From NCBI GenBank assembly GCA_965203575.1, contig OZ241894.1:1550001-1614000 (forward strand): a stretch of 64,000 nt of DNA. Reading direction: 5' to 3'. A program made the translations under genes and the position numbers. Under the pieces are notes generated by a model, which did not search any database, was not told the DNA's origin, and saw only the letters and a list, made by a program, of their open reading frames with translations. This document shows positions 36,101 to 43,871 of this stretch, in pieces (position 1 is the stretch's first letter; each line of letters begins with the position of its first letter). The DNA comes from Aldehydirespirator sp965203575. GTDB taxonomy: Bacteria; Actinomycetota; Acidimicrobiia; Acidimicrobiales; Aldehydirespiratoraceae.

Positions 36101-36625
36101 CGCTGTCAGGCGGTCACGCCCTCCGATCTCGCCACCGGACTGCTGGCCCTCGACGCCGTCGCTTGCACCGAGAAGCCCGGACCGAAGCCGATCCGCCGCA
36201 GAGCGATCGATGAACTCTACGCCGGACCGGGTGAGCCCGACCTGTCCTCCGGGGAGCTGCTCACCGTTCTGGAAGTACCGGCGGAGGCCCGCTCCCGTCC
36301 CGCTGCCTTCGAAAAGCTGAGGCTCTATGCGGGGGACTTCGCGGTGTGCTCGGCCGCGGTGTCGCTAGACCTCGACACCGACGGCGACACCATCATCGAA
36401 GTGCGGGTCTGTCTGGGTGCCGTGGCTCCCAAGCCGTATCGGGCTGAGCGGAGCGAGAAACGCCTCCTCGGCGCCAGACTGAACGACAGCGAGGCCCTCA
36501 GAGAGGCTTCATGGGCTTGGGTCACCGACGCCCACCCGCTGCTCCGCAACGGGTGGAAGATAGAGGCCGCATCCGGCCTGCTGCTCCGAGCCCTCAACCG
36601 TCTCGCCGCTGTCACTGATCTATGA
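33185..36625 (+). CDS. Molybdenum hydroxylase, fused molybdopterin large subunit + FAD subunit
   Basis: 1146 residues, TTG start. Residues about 1-750 are a xanthine-dehydrogenase-family molybdopterin subunit: VAVGGGFGAKAK, SFRGYGNPQ, and the active-site loop PYGAKGIGEIG with catalytic Glu. A basic linker (about 750-830) leads to a CoxM-like FAD domain: AGGTDLL, ATVGGNLLQDKRC, and an inserted CAFYRNGFNC ... CPC near residues 935-956. That Cys cluster resembles the [4Fe-4S] loop of HcrB/PaoB-type subunits. Usually these are separate genes. With 32699 it makes a complete enzyme for hydroxylating an aldehyde or N-heterocycle. Substrate unknown; the divergent BMP importer may supply it. Confidence 0.88.
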   Translation: MSVLGRRVRPDQWNERTSGAAVYTTDVVLPGMLEARILRSPHPHADIRSIDTARAEALSGVAAVIAADDLPDRTYLHLGEPFRDRFALARDRVRFIGEEVAAVAARTRADADAALDLIDVDYKPRKAVFTVLSARTGEAATVHDTADGNLALHTVRSYGDPGTARSLAEASVSDSYIYGPAAHACLEPHSTVARWDPARQQLDLWVSTQAPYFVRKEVAHMLDLRPEQVRTHPVAVGGGFGAKAKAGCHEVIAAALAIRAKRPVRLVLDRDEEFTATAVRHAFRIDLSTGARRDGTLTHRDGYVTVDNGAYNHAGPSVAIYASMLAAGPYRLGGCETGVSLVYTNKQPGASFRGYGNPQMTFATESQIDELASKLGIDPIELRLLNTPDPGDVTLAGWRLGSARLDECLRRARDEVGWEAKRELGGQGRGVGVAAAVHVSGANAFENSELSEAAVEVHDDGTARVCFAGADAGTGQAALLRQITAEELGLAFDDVAVTMMDSHDAPQDLGAWSSRGTMWSGHATADAARGAARSLKEAAAAKFGVDPGHITLVGGEARCGTDSVPIGDLVALTENASDGCLRVEGSYLTDVDKMDKVHGQGHFSPAYSFCVQAVEVEVDYATGEVKVIDAVTVHDSGAALNPAAAEGQAVGAMAMGLGAALGEELVYEQGRLVNPSLLEYAAPRAPDLPTIRAVLLDGLDPAGPYGAKGIGEIGVVPTPAAVANAVAHATGVRVREVPITPEKLLRRLKPDTTTARIARHRPMNATASVHLLWTDLIRKLYEHGLFRLLHRTGTRWARRRGRIDRGHPQPTPAGVEAIERPGSVETALRAHAEGSGNADYIAGGTDLLIARQQGLRSPVRLIDTTSVRELRLLKDAPEGDLQIGAAVTLEDLRRRVSAPDAQPGDSMLSDLLGDLATHQIRELATVGGNLLQDKRCAFYRNGFNCYKRGGWTCPCYAVTGDHRFYHAVVGGHRCQAVTPSDLATGLLALDAVACTEKPGPKPIRRRAIDELYAGPGEPDLSSGELLTVLEVPAEARSRPAAFEKLRLYAGDFAVCSAAVSLDLDTDGDTIIEVRVCLGAVAPKPYRAERSEKRLLGARLNDSEALREASWAWVTDAHPLLRNGWKIEAASGLLLRALNRLAAVTDL

Positions 36626-36644
36626 TCATTCTCATGTCATCGAG

Positions 36645-36673
36645 TTGTCGCCGCGCGATGGTTCCGCTATGGT
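36645..36673 (+). promoter_or_regulatory. Putative promoter of the small helical protein pair
   Basis: TTGTCG (36645-36650), 17 bases, TATGGT (36668-36673), in the 84-bp gap after the molybdenum hydroxylase. The downstream ATG at 36710 has GGGAGG six bases before it. Confidence 0.45.
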
Positions 36674-36709
36674 GCCGTGAATTGGACAGAAGGTATTGGG
36701 AGGCAACCG

Positions 36710-37144
36710 ATGACAACGACTGACACGAGCGACATGTCAGGCGGCAAGCCGCCCTCAAGCGACCGGGACGACCGGGTCGCCATCCTGTTCGCGGACGCCC
36801 GCGCCCTGCACGACGCCGCGCTGGGCCGCCTGAACGCGGGTGACATCAGGGACGCGGCCGAGAAGGCGTGGTGCGCCACCAAGCGGGCCGCCGACGCCCT
36901 CATCGTGGCCCGCACGGGCAGCGAGCCCGCAAAGTCCCCTCACACGACACGGGAACTGAACCGTCTCGCCATCGACAACCAGGACATCGGCCGCCTGGCA
37001 GATCGGTACCACATCGTCAAGGACGCGCTGCACGGCGACTGCTTCTACCTCGGGTTCTGCGAGCCGGTCGAACGCACCGAGCGCCTCATCCACGAGACCG
37101 TCGACTACATCCGCGAAGCCGAGCGCCTCGCGGTCCAGCAATGA
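36710..37144 (+). CDS. Small helical HEPN/PaREP1-like protein, copy 1
   Basis: 144 residues from ATG 36710 (GGGAGG at six bases; the GTG at 36677 lacks one). All-helical pattern: ALHDAALGRLNAGDIRDAAE, then KAWCATKRAADALIVARTG. The second half has CFYLGFCEP and ERLIHETVDYI. The GDIRDAAEKAW segment resembles HEPN/PaREP1 helical bundles; an R-x5-H could be read from RTERLIH but is not kept in the paralogue, so RNase activity is doubtful. The downstream paralogue overlaps by ATGA. Confidence 0.65.
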   Translation: MTTTDTSDMSGGKPPSSDRDDRVAILFADARALHDAALGRLNAGDIRDAAEKAWCATKRAADALIVARTGSEPAKSPHTTRELNRLAIDNQDIGRLADRYHIVKDALHGDCFYLGFCEPVERTERLIHETVDYIREAERLAVQQ

Positions 37145-37554
37145 GCCCAACACCGCGGCAGCCCGCCGCCGACATGGCGACAGATCGCGCCGCGGCGCTC
37201 TTCACCGACGCCCGAGCCCTGCACGACGCCGCGCTGGCCCGCCTGGACGCCGGCGACATCAGGGACGCGGCCGAGAAGGCGTGGTGCGCCACCAAGCGCG
37301 CCGCCGACGGCCTCGTCGTGGCCCGCACCGGGCATGCACCCAAGGAGTCGCCCGACACCACCCGTCAACTGCGGCACCTCAGCAGCGCCGACGAGAATGT
37401 TCACTGCTCGATGGGCCACTACTACGCCGCCCGCGAGGCCCTGCACGGCCACTGCTTCTATCTCGGATTCTGCGAGCCGATCGACGGCACCGAGCGCCTC
37501 ATCCACGAGACCGTCGACTACATCGACGAAGTCGAGCGCCTCGCCGTCGCCTAA
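37141..37554 (+). CDS. Small helical HEPN/PaREP1-like protein, copy 2
   Basis: 137 residues, strongly similar to copy 1 over its whole length (DAGDIRDAAEKAWCATKRAA, HCFYLGFCEP, TERLIHETVDYI). ATG overlaps the preceding stop as ATGA, so equal expression is likely and the two products may form a heterodimer. The main divergence is the N terminus and the middle (SSADENVHCSMGHYYAAREA). No neighbouring nucleotidyltransferase (MNT) is present, so it is not an obvious HEPN-MNT toxin pair. Function unknown. Confidence 0.65.
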   Translation: MSPTPRQPAADMATDRAAALFTDARALHDAALARLDAGDIRDAAEKAWCATKRAADGLVVARTGHAPKESPDTTRQLRHLSSADENVHCSMGHYYAAREALHGHCFYLGFCEPIDGTERLIHETVDYIDEVERLAVA

Positions 37555-37559
37555 CCGCT

Positions 37560-39110
37560 CTATGACGGTTCTTCGGCAGCCTGCTCGGCCAAGAGGAACT
37601 TGCGGATCTTGCCGACGCTTGTACGGGGCAGCTCGTCGATCAGGGTGATGTCGACCGGGCGCTTGGCCTTGGCCAGGCGCTCGGCGCACCAAGCGCCGAG
37701 TTCGGAGACGGAGGGCGGCGCCGACGGGTCGGCGGCGACCACGAACGCCACCGGCACCTCGTCGCGGATCTCGTCGGGACGGCCCACCACCGCGGCCTCC
37801 AGCACGGCGGGATGCTCGGCCAGGGTGGACTCGACCTCGACTATCGAGACGTTCTCGCCCGACACCTTGAGCACGTCCGAGCGGCGGCCGTCGAAGTAGT
37901 GGCGCCCGGTGTCGTCGCGCACGGCCCGATCGCCGGTCAGGAACCAGCCGTCCCGGAAGCTGGCCGCGGTGATGTCCGGGGCATCGAGGTACCCCGCGAA
38001 CAGGGTGAGGCCCGGCTCGCCCCCCACGACCACCTCGCCCACAACCCCCGGCTCCACCGAGCCCCCGCCTGCGTCCTGCACATCCACGGCACAGCCCACA
38101 GATACCCGGCCCATCGAGGCGTGGTGCGGGTCGGCCGGCTCGTCGGTGAGGACCGCGGGGATTGTCTCAGTCATGCCGTAGAGCTGGCGGGGCCGGCAGC
38201 CGAACCATCGGGCCACCGTGGAGTACTGGTCGGCGGCGATGTTCTGCGCATACCAGCAGTGACGCAGGCGCAGACCGCCGACAGGGCCGCCCCGGGCCAG
38301 GATCATGCGGATGGGCGCCGCGAACAGGCTGGCACAGGTCGCCGAGTGACGGGCCGCCGCCGGCAGGAACCCGGACGCAGAGAAGGCCGGCATCAGGGCC
38401 ACGCTCGCCCCGGTCCAGATCGCCGACGCGATCGAGTAGTACTGCGCGTTGGCGTGGAACAGGGGCAGCACCACCAGCTGCCGGTCGTCGGGAGCGAGAC
38501 CGGCCGCCTCGGCCATGACCTTGCCGGCGAACGCGTAGTTGGCCTGGGTCACTTCCACACCCTTGGGCCGTCCGGTGGTGCCCGACGTGAACATCACCGC
38601 GGCCCTGTCACCCAATCCGGGCGAGGGGCGTTCGGTTGCGCCCAACGGTGGCGCATCGAACGGCGCCAGCGCGGTGTCGGCCTCATCGATCTCGATGACA
38701 CGCAGATCATTCCGGCCGGCGCCCGCCACCGCGGCCCGGTAAGTGCCGGCCCTGGCCCCGGCGCACAGCCCGACAGTGGGACGGGTGCGCTCGATGTGCC
38801 CGGCCAGCTCCGGCGTTCGACCCATGGGGTCCGACGGCACGATCCAGGCACCCAGGCGGGACGCGGCCAGCCATACGGCCACGAACGTCGGCGAGTTGGT
38901 CAGGGCGAGATGGACGGCCGCGCCCGGCTCCGCGCCCAGAGCGGCCAGCGTCCCGGCCACCCGGTCCACCGCCTCATCGAAGTCTCCGTAGCTCCAACGA
39001 GACACGTCTCCCGACGGCGTCTCGAAGATCAGGAACGTCTCGTCGGCGCGGCCGGACACAGCCCGATCCCACGCTGAGGCGAAGGACACGGCCTCAGCCC
39101 AGGTGCTCAC
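37560..39110 (-). CDS. AMP-dependent acyl-CoA ligase (CaiC-like)
   Basis: 516 residues of the adenylate-forming superfamily. Motifs: MFTSGTTGRPKGV (A3), YGMTET (A5), the A7/A8 region YFDGRRSDVLKVSGENVS, and the catalytic Lys near the end in PRTSVGKIRK. It activates a carboxylic acid to its CoA thioester; the layout resembles crotonobetaine/carnitine-CoA ligases, but the substrate is unproven. GTG start overlaps the hydantoinase B stop as GTGA, so it is the last gene of the hyuA-hyuB operon. Confidence 0.9.
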   Translation of the reverse strand: MSTWAEAVSFASAWDRAVSGRADETFLIFETPSGDVSRWSYGDFDEAVDRVAGTLAALGAEPGAAVHLALTNSPTFVAVWLAASRLGAWIVPSDPMGRTPELAGHIERTRPTVGLCAGARAGTYRAAVAGAGRNDLRVIEIDEADTALAPFDAPPLGATERPSPGLGDRAAVMFTSGTTGRPKGVEVTQANYAFAGKVMAEAAGLAPDDRQLVVLPLFHANAQYYSIASAIWTGASVALMPAFSASGFLPAAARHSATCASLFAAPIRMILARGGPVGGLRLRHCWYAQNIAADQYSTVARWFGCRPRQLYGMTETIPAVLTDEPADPHHASMGRVSVGCAVDVQDAGGGSVEPGVVGEVVVGGEPGLTLFAGYLDAPDITAASFRDGWFLTGDRAVRDDTGRHYFDGRRSDVLKVSGENVSIVEVESTLAEHPAVLEAAVVGRPDEIRDEVPVAFVVAADPSAPPSVSELGAWCAERLAKAKRPVDITLIDELPRTSVGKIRKFLLAEQAAEEPS

Positions 39111-40744
39111 GGCGCGACCGGCTGATCCTGATCTGGGAGGTTCGATGCCGGCGCGCCGTATCCGCCGCCGCCGGGCAATTCCAGGCGCACGGTGTCGCCG
39201 GGCTGGAGCGTTATACGGGTCTGGGTGGTTACCGGTTCGCCGTTCACCTGGAATGACCCCGACGCGCCCGGCTCTCCCCCGAAGATGCCCTGGGGCGGCT
39301 CGGTCAGGCGGCTGGTCACCGCGTTGAGCTGCCAGGGCCGGGCCGTGTCAACCTCGAATTCGATCACCTGGCCCAGCCCGCCGGGCTGGGCTCCGCCGCC
39401 GCCCGAGCCCGGGCGCAGCGCCTTGCGCAGGAACCGGACCGGGGCCGATGCCTCCACCACCTCGATGGGCACCGCCGACACACCGGTGGGGTACGAGCAG
39501 GCATCGAGACCGGGCTTGGTGGCCCGGGCTCCCACACCGCCCGCGTAGGTGAACATGGCGGTGATGAACGGCGACCCGTCGTCGTAGTGGCCGTTGACCT
39601 GCATGGTCCATACCGCACCGGCGCCCTCGGCCATGGCACCGGAGGGCTTCACCCGGGCCAGGGCCTTGAGCAGCGCATTGGGCAGGAACATCCCGACCAC
39701 ATGACGGGCCGTGCCCGGCTGCGGGGACACCGCGTGCACAACCGATCCCTCCGGGGCCCTCATCTTGATGGGCGCCAGGCTGCCGTGGTTGTTGGGTATG
39801 TCGGGGTTGAGGACCGACCGAACCGTGAAGGTGGTGTAGGCGTGGGTGTAGTTGCGGACCACGTTGATCCCCCAGGGACTGGCCTCGCTGGAGCCCTCGT
39901 AGTCCACCGTGATCTCCCCGGCCTCGGGGTCGACATGCATGGCGCACACGATGTCGACCCGGCTCCCGTCGGCCAGATCGAGCACCGCCGACGCGCCGTA
40001 GCTGCCTGCGTCCAGCTCACCGATGGTGGCCCTGGTCGCAGCCTCGGAGCGCTCGATGATCTCGTCGGCGAGGTCCTCTATGTCGTCGAGACCGTGAGTG
40101 TCGCACAGCGTGGCCAGCCGCTGCGCTCCCACCTCGCCCGAGGCCATCTGGGCATGGAGGTCGCCGGCCATGTGATCCGGCTGGCGGACATTCGACAGGA
40201 TGAACTTCCAGACGTCGGCGTTGCGCTCCGAGCCTCCGGAGCCGTCGCCCCGCATCAGCCTGCAGATCGGGATCCAGAGCCCCTCCTCGAAGCAGTCCCG
40301 CCCGCCGGCGCCGATGCCGTAGCCACCCACGTCGGTGTGGTGGATAGTTGACCCGAACAGGGCGATCAGTCGGGGCTCGCCCCCGCCGGCCGGAACCCGC
40401 CAGGCCGGCACCAGCACGGTCACGTCGAGGAGCTGGCCCGCGGTCTTGTACGGATCGTTGGTGATGAGCACGTCGCCCGGCACCAGTGAATCGACCGGAT
40501 ACTCCTCGAGCATGGCGGCCGCGCCGAGGGCCAGGCTGTTGATGTGGCCCGGTGTTCCCGTCACCGCTTGGGCCACCATTCGACCCCGCCGGTCGAACAC
40601 CGCGTTGGCCAGATCCCCGGCCTCGCGCACGATGGGGCTGAACGCGGCCCGCTGAAGGGCTCGGGCCTGCTCGTTCACCGTGGAGATCAGCGACTGCCAC
40701 AGGATCTCCAGCTCCACCGGGTCGAAGGCGCGAACCGCAGTCAC
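39107..40744 (-). CDS. hyuB: Hydantoinase B / oxoprolinase family protein
   Basis: 545 residues, normal length for HyuB. Family segments: FDPVELEILWQSLISTVNEQ, SPIVREAGDLANAVFD, GTPGHINSL, GDVLITNDPYKTAGQLLD and STIHHTDVGG, ending with GDTVRLELPGGGGYG. With HyuA it makes the ATP-dependent hydantoinase/N-methylhydantoinase/acetone-carboxylase-like enzyme that opens cyclic amides or carboxylates ketones. Start and stop both overlap neighbours by four bases (GTGA), indicating tight coupling. Substrate undetermined. Confidence 0.93.
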   Translation of the reverse strand: MTAVRAFDPVELEILWQSLISTVNEQARALQRAAFSPIVREAGDLANAVFDRRGRMVAQAVTGTPGHINSLALGAAAMLEEYPVDSLVPGDVLITNDPYKTAGQLLDVTVLVPAWRVPAGGGEPRLIALFGSTIHHTDVGGYGIGAGGRDCFEEGLWIPICRLMRGDGSGGSERNADVWKFILSNVRQPDHMAGDLHAQMASGEVGAQRLATLCDTHGLDDIEDLADEIIERSEAATRATIGELDAGSYGASAVLDLADGSRVDIVCAMHVDPEAGEITVDYEGSSEASPWGINVVRNYTHAYTTFTVRSVLNPDIPNNHGSLAPIKMRAPEGSVVHAVSPQPGTARHVVGMFLPNALLKALARVKPSGAMAEGAGAVWTMQVNGHYDDGSPFITAMFTYAGGVGARATKPGLDACSYPTGVSAVPIEVVEASAPVRFLRKALRPGSGGGGAQPGGLGQVIEFEVDTARPWQLNAVTSRLTEPPQGIFGGEPGASGSFQVNGEPVTTQTRITLQPGDTVRLELPGGGGYGAPASNLPDQDQPVAP

Positions 40745-42825
40745 CGGCGGCTCCTTGTCGCTACCAGGCTCCCGTCGGACGCCACTTCGGCATGCCAGCC
40801 CGGCCGGATAACAGTGGTGGTCTCGCGCTCCTCCACGATGGCCGGGCCCCCGAACGTCGCTCCCACGCCCAGATCCTGCCGCCGGTACACGGGCACATCA
40901 ACCGCGGTGGTGCCCCGCGCGAACACCACCGGACGCCGCGACACCGGGTCAGCCGCGCCGGCCTCACCGGTGGCCCCGGTATCCGGGCGCACCTGAACCT
41001 TCTCGGCGTAGGCCGACAGCCGCCAGGTCACAGCCTCGACAGCCACATCGGGAATGGTCATGCCGTAGATCCGCCGGTATTCCGACTCGAAGGCGGCCCG
41101 CACATCGGCCTCGCTTGCGGGCCAGGCCTCGCCCGTGCCCACCCAGACCGTGATCTCATTGCCCTGGCCCGAGTACCGGGCGTCGAGCCCGTAACGGAAG
41201 CGCACGTCGCCGGCGGGCACGCCGGCGGCGGAGAGCACCCGGCGACCCTCGCCTCGCAGTTCGTCGAGGAGCCCGTCCCGCTCGGCTATGTCCACGCTCT
41301 CGAGCAGGCGCGGCATGGAACGGGCCAGATCGATGCGCACCGGCGACACCAGCGTCCCGAACGCCGATAGCACGCTGGCGTTGACCGGGAAGATCACCCG
41401 GTCGCTCTCCAGGAGATCGGCCACACCGCAAGCGTGCACGGGTCCGGCACCGCCGAAGGCCAGAATGGTCACCCCGCGGAGATCGACCCCCTGCTCCACC
41501 CCGTGCATGCGGGCGGCTGCGGCCATGTTCTGGTTGACGACCTCGTGGATCCCCGCGGCCGTGTCCATTGGTGACAGTCCGAGACCCTCGGCCTGGCGAG
41601 CGGTCGCGGCAGAGGCCGCGTCGGCGTCGAGGGGCATGTCGCCTCCCAGGAAGGCGCCGGGATCGAGCAGTCCGAGCACTACGTCGGCGTCGGTCACCGC
41701 GGCCGTGGTGCCGCCCCGGCCGTAGGAGGCGGGACCGGGATCGGCTCCGGCGGACTCCGGCCCCACCTTGAGCAGACCGAAGCGGTCGAGACGGGCCAGC
41801 GATCCCCCGCCCGCACCGATCTCGACCAGGTCGACCGACGGCACCGACACCGGGAAGCCCGAACCCTTCTTGAACCGGTAGATCCTGGCCACCTCGAAGG
41901 TGTTGGTGAGTGCAGGCTCACCGTTCTCGATCAGGCAGGCCTTGGCCGTGGTGCCGCCCATGTCGAAGCACAGCAGCCGCTCGGAACCGAGGCGGTTCGC
42001 GTACCACGTGCCGGCCAGAGCGCCGGCCGCCGGTCCCGACTCCACTAGGCGGATCGGACCCCGGGCCGCGTCGTCCGCCGACACCACACCGCCGTTGGAC
42101 AGCATCATCAGCACCGCCCCGCCGAAACCCTCCGCCGAGAGCCATCTCTGCAGTTCGTCGAGGTAGGGGCCGATAACCGGCATGGTGGCTGCATTGCAGG
42201 CCGCGGTGATCATGCGGGGGTATTCGCGGATCTGGGGCGAGATCTCGGCCGAGATACATACCGGCACTCCGAGTTGGTCGCGAAGATACTCGGCTACAGC
42301 CTGCTCGTTGGTCGGGTTGACGTAGGAGTTGAGCAGGCACACGGCCACCGACTCCACCGCCGCGTCGGCCAGTTGGGAGCCCAGCCGGTCCAGGTCGGCG
42401 GCCGACGGCTCAGCCAGCACTGCGCCGGTAGCCGACGTGCGCTCAGCGATCTCGAATGTGAGATCCCGACCGATGGGGGGATCGGGGAACTCGATCTGGA
42501 GGTCGTACATGTCGTAGCGGTGCTCGTCCCGTATCAGCAGCGTGTCGCCGAATCCCACCGTCGTCACCAGTCCGGCCCGACCGGTGCGGCCCTCGATCAG
42601 GGCGTTGGTGATGAGGGTGGTGGCGTGCACTATGGGCGCGGTGATCTCCGCCGGTGTGACCTGTGCCTTGGACAGGAGCTGGGTGACGCCGGCCCGCACC
42701 CCCTCCAGGGGCGCGGCCGGAGTGGTGAGGGTCTTGTCCACGACCACCCGGCCCGACTGGCTGTCGAGCAGCACCACATCGGTGAAGGTCCCGCCGATGT
42801 CGACGGCCAGCCGCCAATCGGCCAT
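40741..42825 (-). CDS. hyuA: Hydantoinase A / oxoprolinase family protein
   Basis: 694 residues from ATG 42825. The frame reaches 42891, but this ATG precedes the ATPase-fold N terminus (RLAVDIGGTFTDVV) by three residues and lies 8 bp after the cupin stop, so it is preferred. Further markers: ATTLITNALIEGR, CFDMGGTTAK, GAGGGSLA, FGGAGPVHAC. It works with HyuB as the ATP-using subunit. The operon order is cupin, hyuA, hyuB and acyl-CoA ligase. This suggests degradation of a cyclic or N-methylated amide to an acid that is then activated with CoA. Confidence 0.93.
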   Translation of the reverse strand: MADWRLAVDIGGTFTDVVLLDSQSGRVVVDKTLTTPAAPLEGVRAGVTQLLSKAQVTPAEITAPIVHATTLITNALIEGRTGRAGLVTTVGFGDTLLIRDEHRYDMYDLQIEFPDPPIGRDLTFEIAERTSATGAVLAEPSAADLDRLGSQLADAAVESVAVCLLNSYVNPTNEQAVAEYLRDQLGVPVCISAEISPQIREYPRMITAACNAATMPVIGPYLDELQRWLSAEGFGGAVLMMLSNGGVVSADDAARGPIRLVESGPAAGALAGTWYANRLGSERLLCFDMGGTTAKACLIENGEPALTNTFEVARIYRFKKGSGFPVSVPSVDLVEIGAGGGSLARLDRFGLLKVGPESAGADPGPASYGRGGTTAAVTDADVVLGLLDPGAFLGGDMPLDADAASAATARQAEGLGLSPMDTAAGIHEVVNQNMAAAARMHGVEQGVDLRGVTILAFGGAGPVHACGVADLLESDRVIFPVNASVLSAFGTLVSPVRIDLARSMPRLLESVDIAERDGLLDELRGEGRRVLSAAGVPAGDVRFRYGLDARYSGQGNEITVWVGTGEAWPASEADVRAAFESEYRRIYGMTIPDVAVEAVTWRLSAYAEKVQVRPDTGATGEAGAADPVSRRPVVFARGTTAVDVPVYRRQDLGVGATFGGPAIVEERETTTVIRPGWHAEVASDGSLVATRSRR

Positions 42826-42833
42826 GCCGGTGG

Positions 42834-43232
42834 TCAGCCCGTGTCGGCGAGGTCGGAGCGGGGCGGAGCGAACACGTCGAGGATCCAGCACTCGCCGTAG
42901 ACGTCATCACCGATGAACACCGAGTCGCCGTGCCAGACCGAGCGGGGCGCCAGGTACGAGTCGCCCTCGCTGAGCACGATGCGCTCGTCGTTGGCTCCGT
43001 CGGGGCCGATGCGGAAGTCGAGCTTGCCCCGCATGATGACACCGAGTTGCTCATTCTCGGCGTGGTTGTGCAGAACCGAGCCCCGAGCACCGCCGGCGAT
43101 GCGCCAGAAGCAGAGTTGCAGGTGTTCGCCGGTTATCACCCGGTGCCGGAAGCCGGGGCGGGCGGTCTCGACGAAGGCGTCGTCGTCGAGGAAGTAGCAG
43201 TAGGGGTTGCCGAGGCTCTCGGCGATGCTCAT
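42834..43232 (-). CDS. Cupin-domain protein
   Basis: 132 residues, a single cupin barrel. First motif: LHNHAENEQLGVIMRGKLDF (two His and a Glu that could bind metal); second motif: GDSYLAPRSVWHGD. No added domain, so it may be an isomerase, a lyase or a small-molecule sensor. It lies 8 bp upstream of hyuA and 34 bp downstream of the VOC gene. Exact reaction unknown. Confidence 0.85.
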   Translation of the reverse strand: MSIAESLGNPYCYFLDDDAFVETARPGFRHRVITGEHLQLCFWRIAGGARGSVLHNHAENEQLGVIMRGKLDFRIGPDGANDERIVLSEGDSYLAPRSVWHGDSVFIGDDVYGECWILDVFAPPRSDLADTG

Positions 43233-43266
43233 GGTGGGCGCTCCTTAAGGATCCCCGGGCGAGGAG

Positions 43267-43740
43267 TCATCCGAGGGCGGCGAACCGCTCTCGGTCGGCG
43301 TCGAGGTCGAGCGGGCGGATGATGGCCTCGTGCTCCTCGTCTCCCCAGTACTGCGGGGGCACCAGCCACATCACTTCGAATTCCAAGCCGTCGGGGTCCT
43401 TGGCGTAGAGGCTCTTGTTGGGGCCATGGTCGCTCTGACCTACCAGGGCTCCGGCCTCGATCAGCCGCTCGCGCATCTCGGCCAGCTCATCGAGGGTGCC
43501 GACCTCCCACGCGATGTGGTAGAGGCCGACCGTGCTGCGGCCGGCCTGGGAGGGGGCCGCGTCCTCGCCGATCGAGAAGAAGACGATGTCGTGGTGGTTC
43601 ACCGATTCCGGAGCCCGCATGAACACGTAGGCGCCCGGCCCGTCGATCACAGTCTTGAAGCCGAGCACGCCGGCGTAGAACTTCTGGTGGCGGCGGGCGT
43701 CGCGGACATACAGGACGGCATGGTTCATTCCCGAGATCAT
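43267..43740 (-). CDS. VOC (glyoxalase/extradiol dioxygenase superfamily) protein
   Basis: 157 residues with two beta-alpha-beta-beta-beta repeats. Candidate metal ligands: His in GMNHAVLYV, His in LYHIAWEV and Glu in DGLEFEVMW, the pattern of extradiol dioxygenases and glyoxalases. First gene of the cupin-hyuAB-ligase operon. Its upstream region is occupied by a run of 18-bp repeats, which could affect its promoter. Substrate unknown. Confidence 0.87.
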   Translation of the reverse strand: MISGMNHAVLYVRDARRHQKFYAGVLGFKTVIDGPGAYVFMRAPESVNHHDIVFFSIGEDAAPSQAGRSTVGLYHIAWEVGTLDELAEMRERLIEAGALVGQSDHGPNKSLYAKDPDGLEFEVMWLVPPQYWGDEEHEAIIRPLDLDADRERFAALG

Positions 43741-43765
43741 CGCTTCGACGATACGTCCGGACTGC

Positions 43766-43871
43766 AGCCGTTAGCCAATGTGGAGTCGTTGGCCGATGTG
43801 TAGCCGTTGGCCAATGTGGCGGGCCGGGCATTGTGGAGCCGTTAGCCAATGTGGCGGGCCGGGCACCAATT
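43766..43871. repeat. 18-bp repeat run at the 3' end of the phosphatase gene
   Basis: Four copies of the 18-mer AGCCGTTRGCCAATGTGG start at 43766, 43784, 43802 and 43837, with up to four mismatches. After the third and fourth copies comes the GC-rich segment CGGGCCGGGCA. The last copy contains the phosphatase stop codon (TTA at 43842-43844), so the run looks like repeated duplication of the gene's own 3' end. Confidence 0.8.

Noticed and set aside
36710..37554. HEPN-MNT toxin-antitoxin pair
   Set aside because: Both genes are HEPN-like paralogues; there is no nucleotidyltransferase, and the R-x(4-6)-H motif is not kept in both.
43766..43871. CRISPR array
   Set aside because: Units are only 18 bp, directly adjoining or with a repeated GC-rich spacer, and overlap a gene end; no unique spacers and no cas genes.
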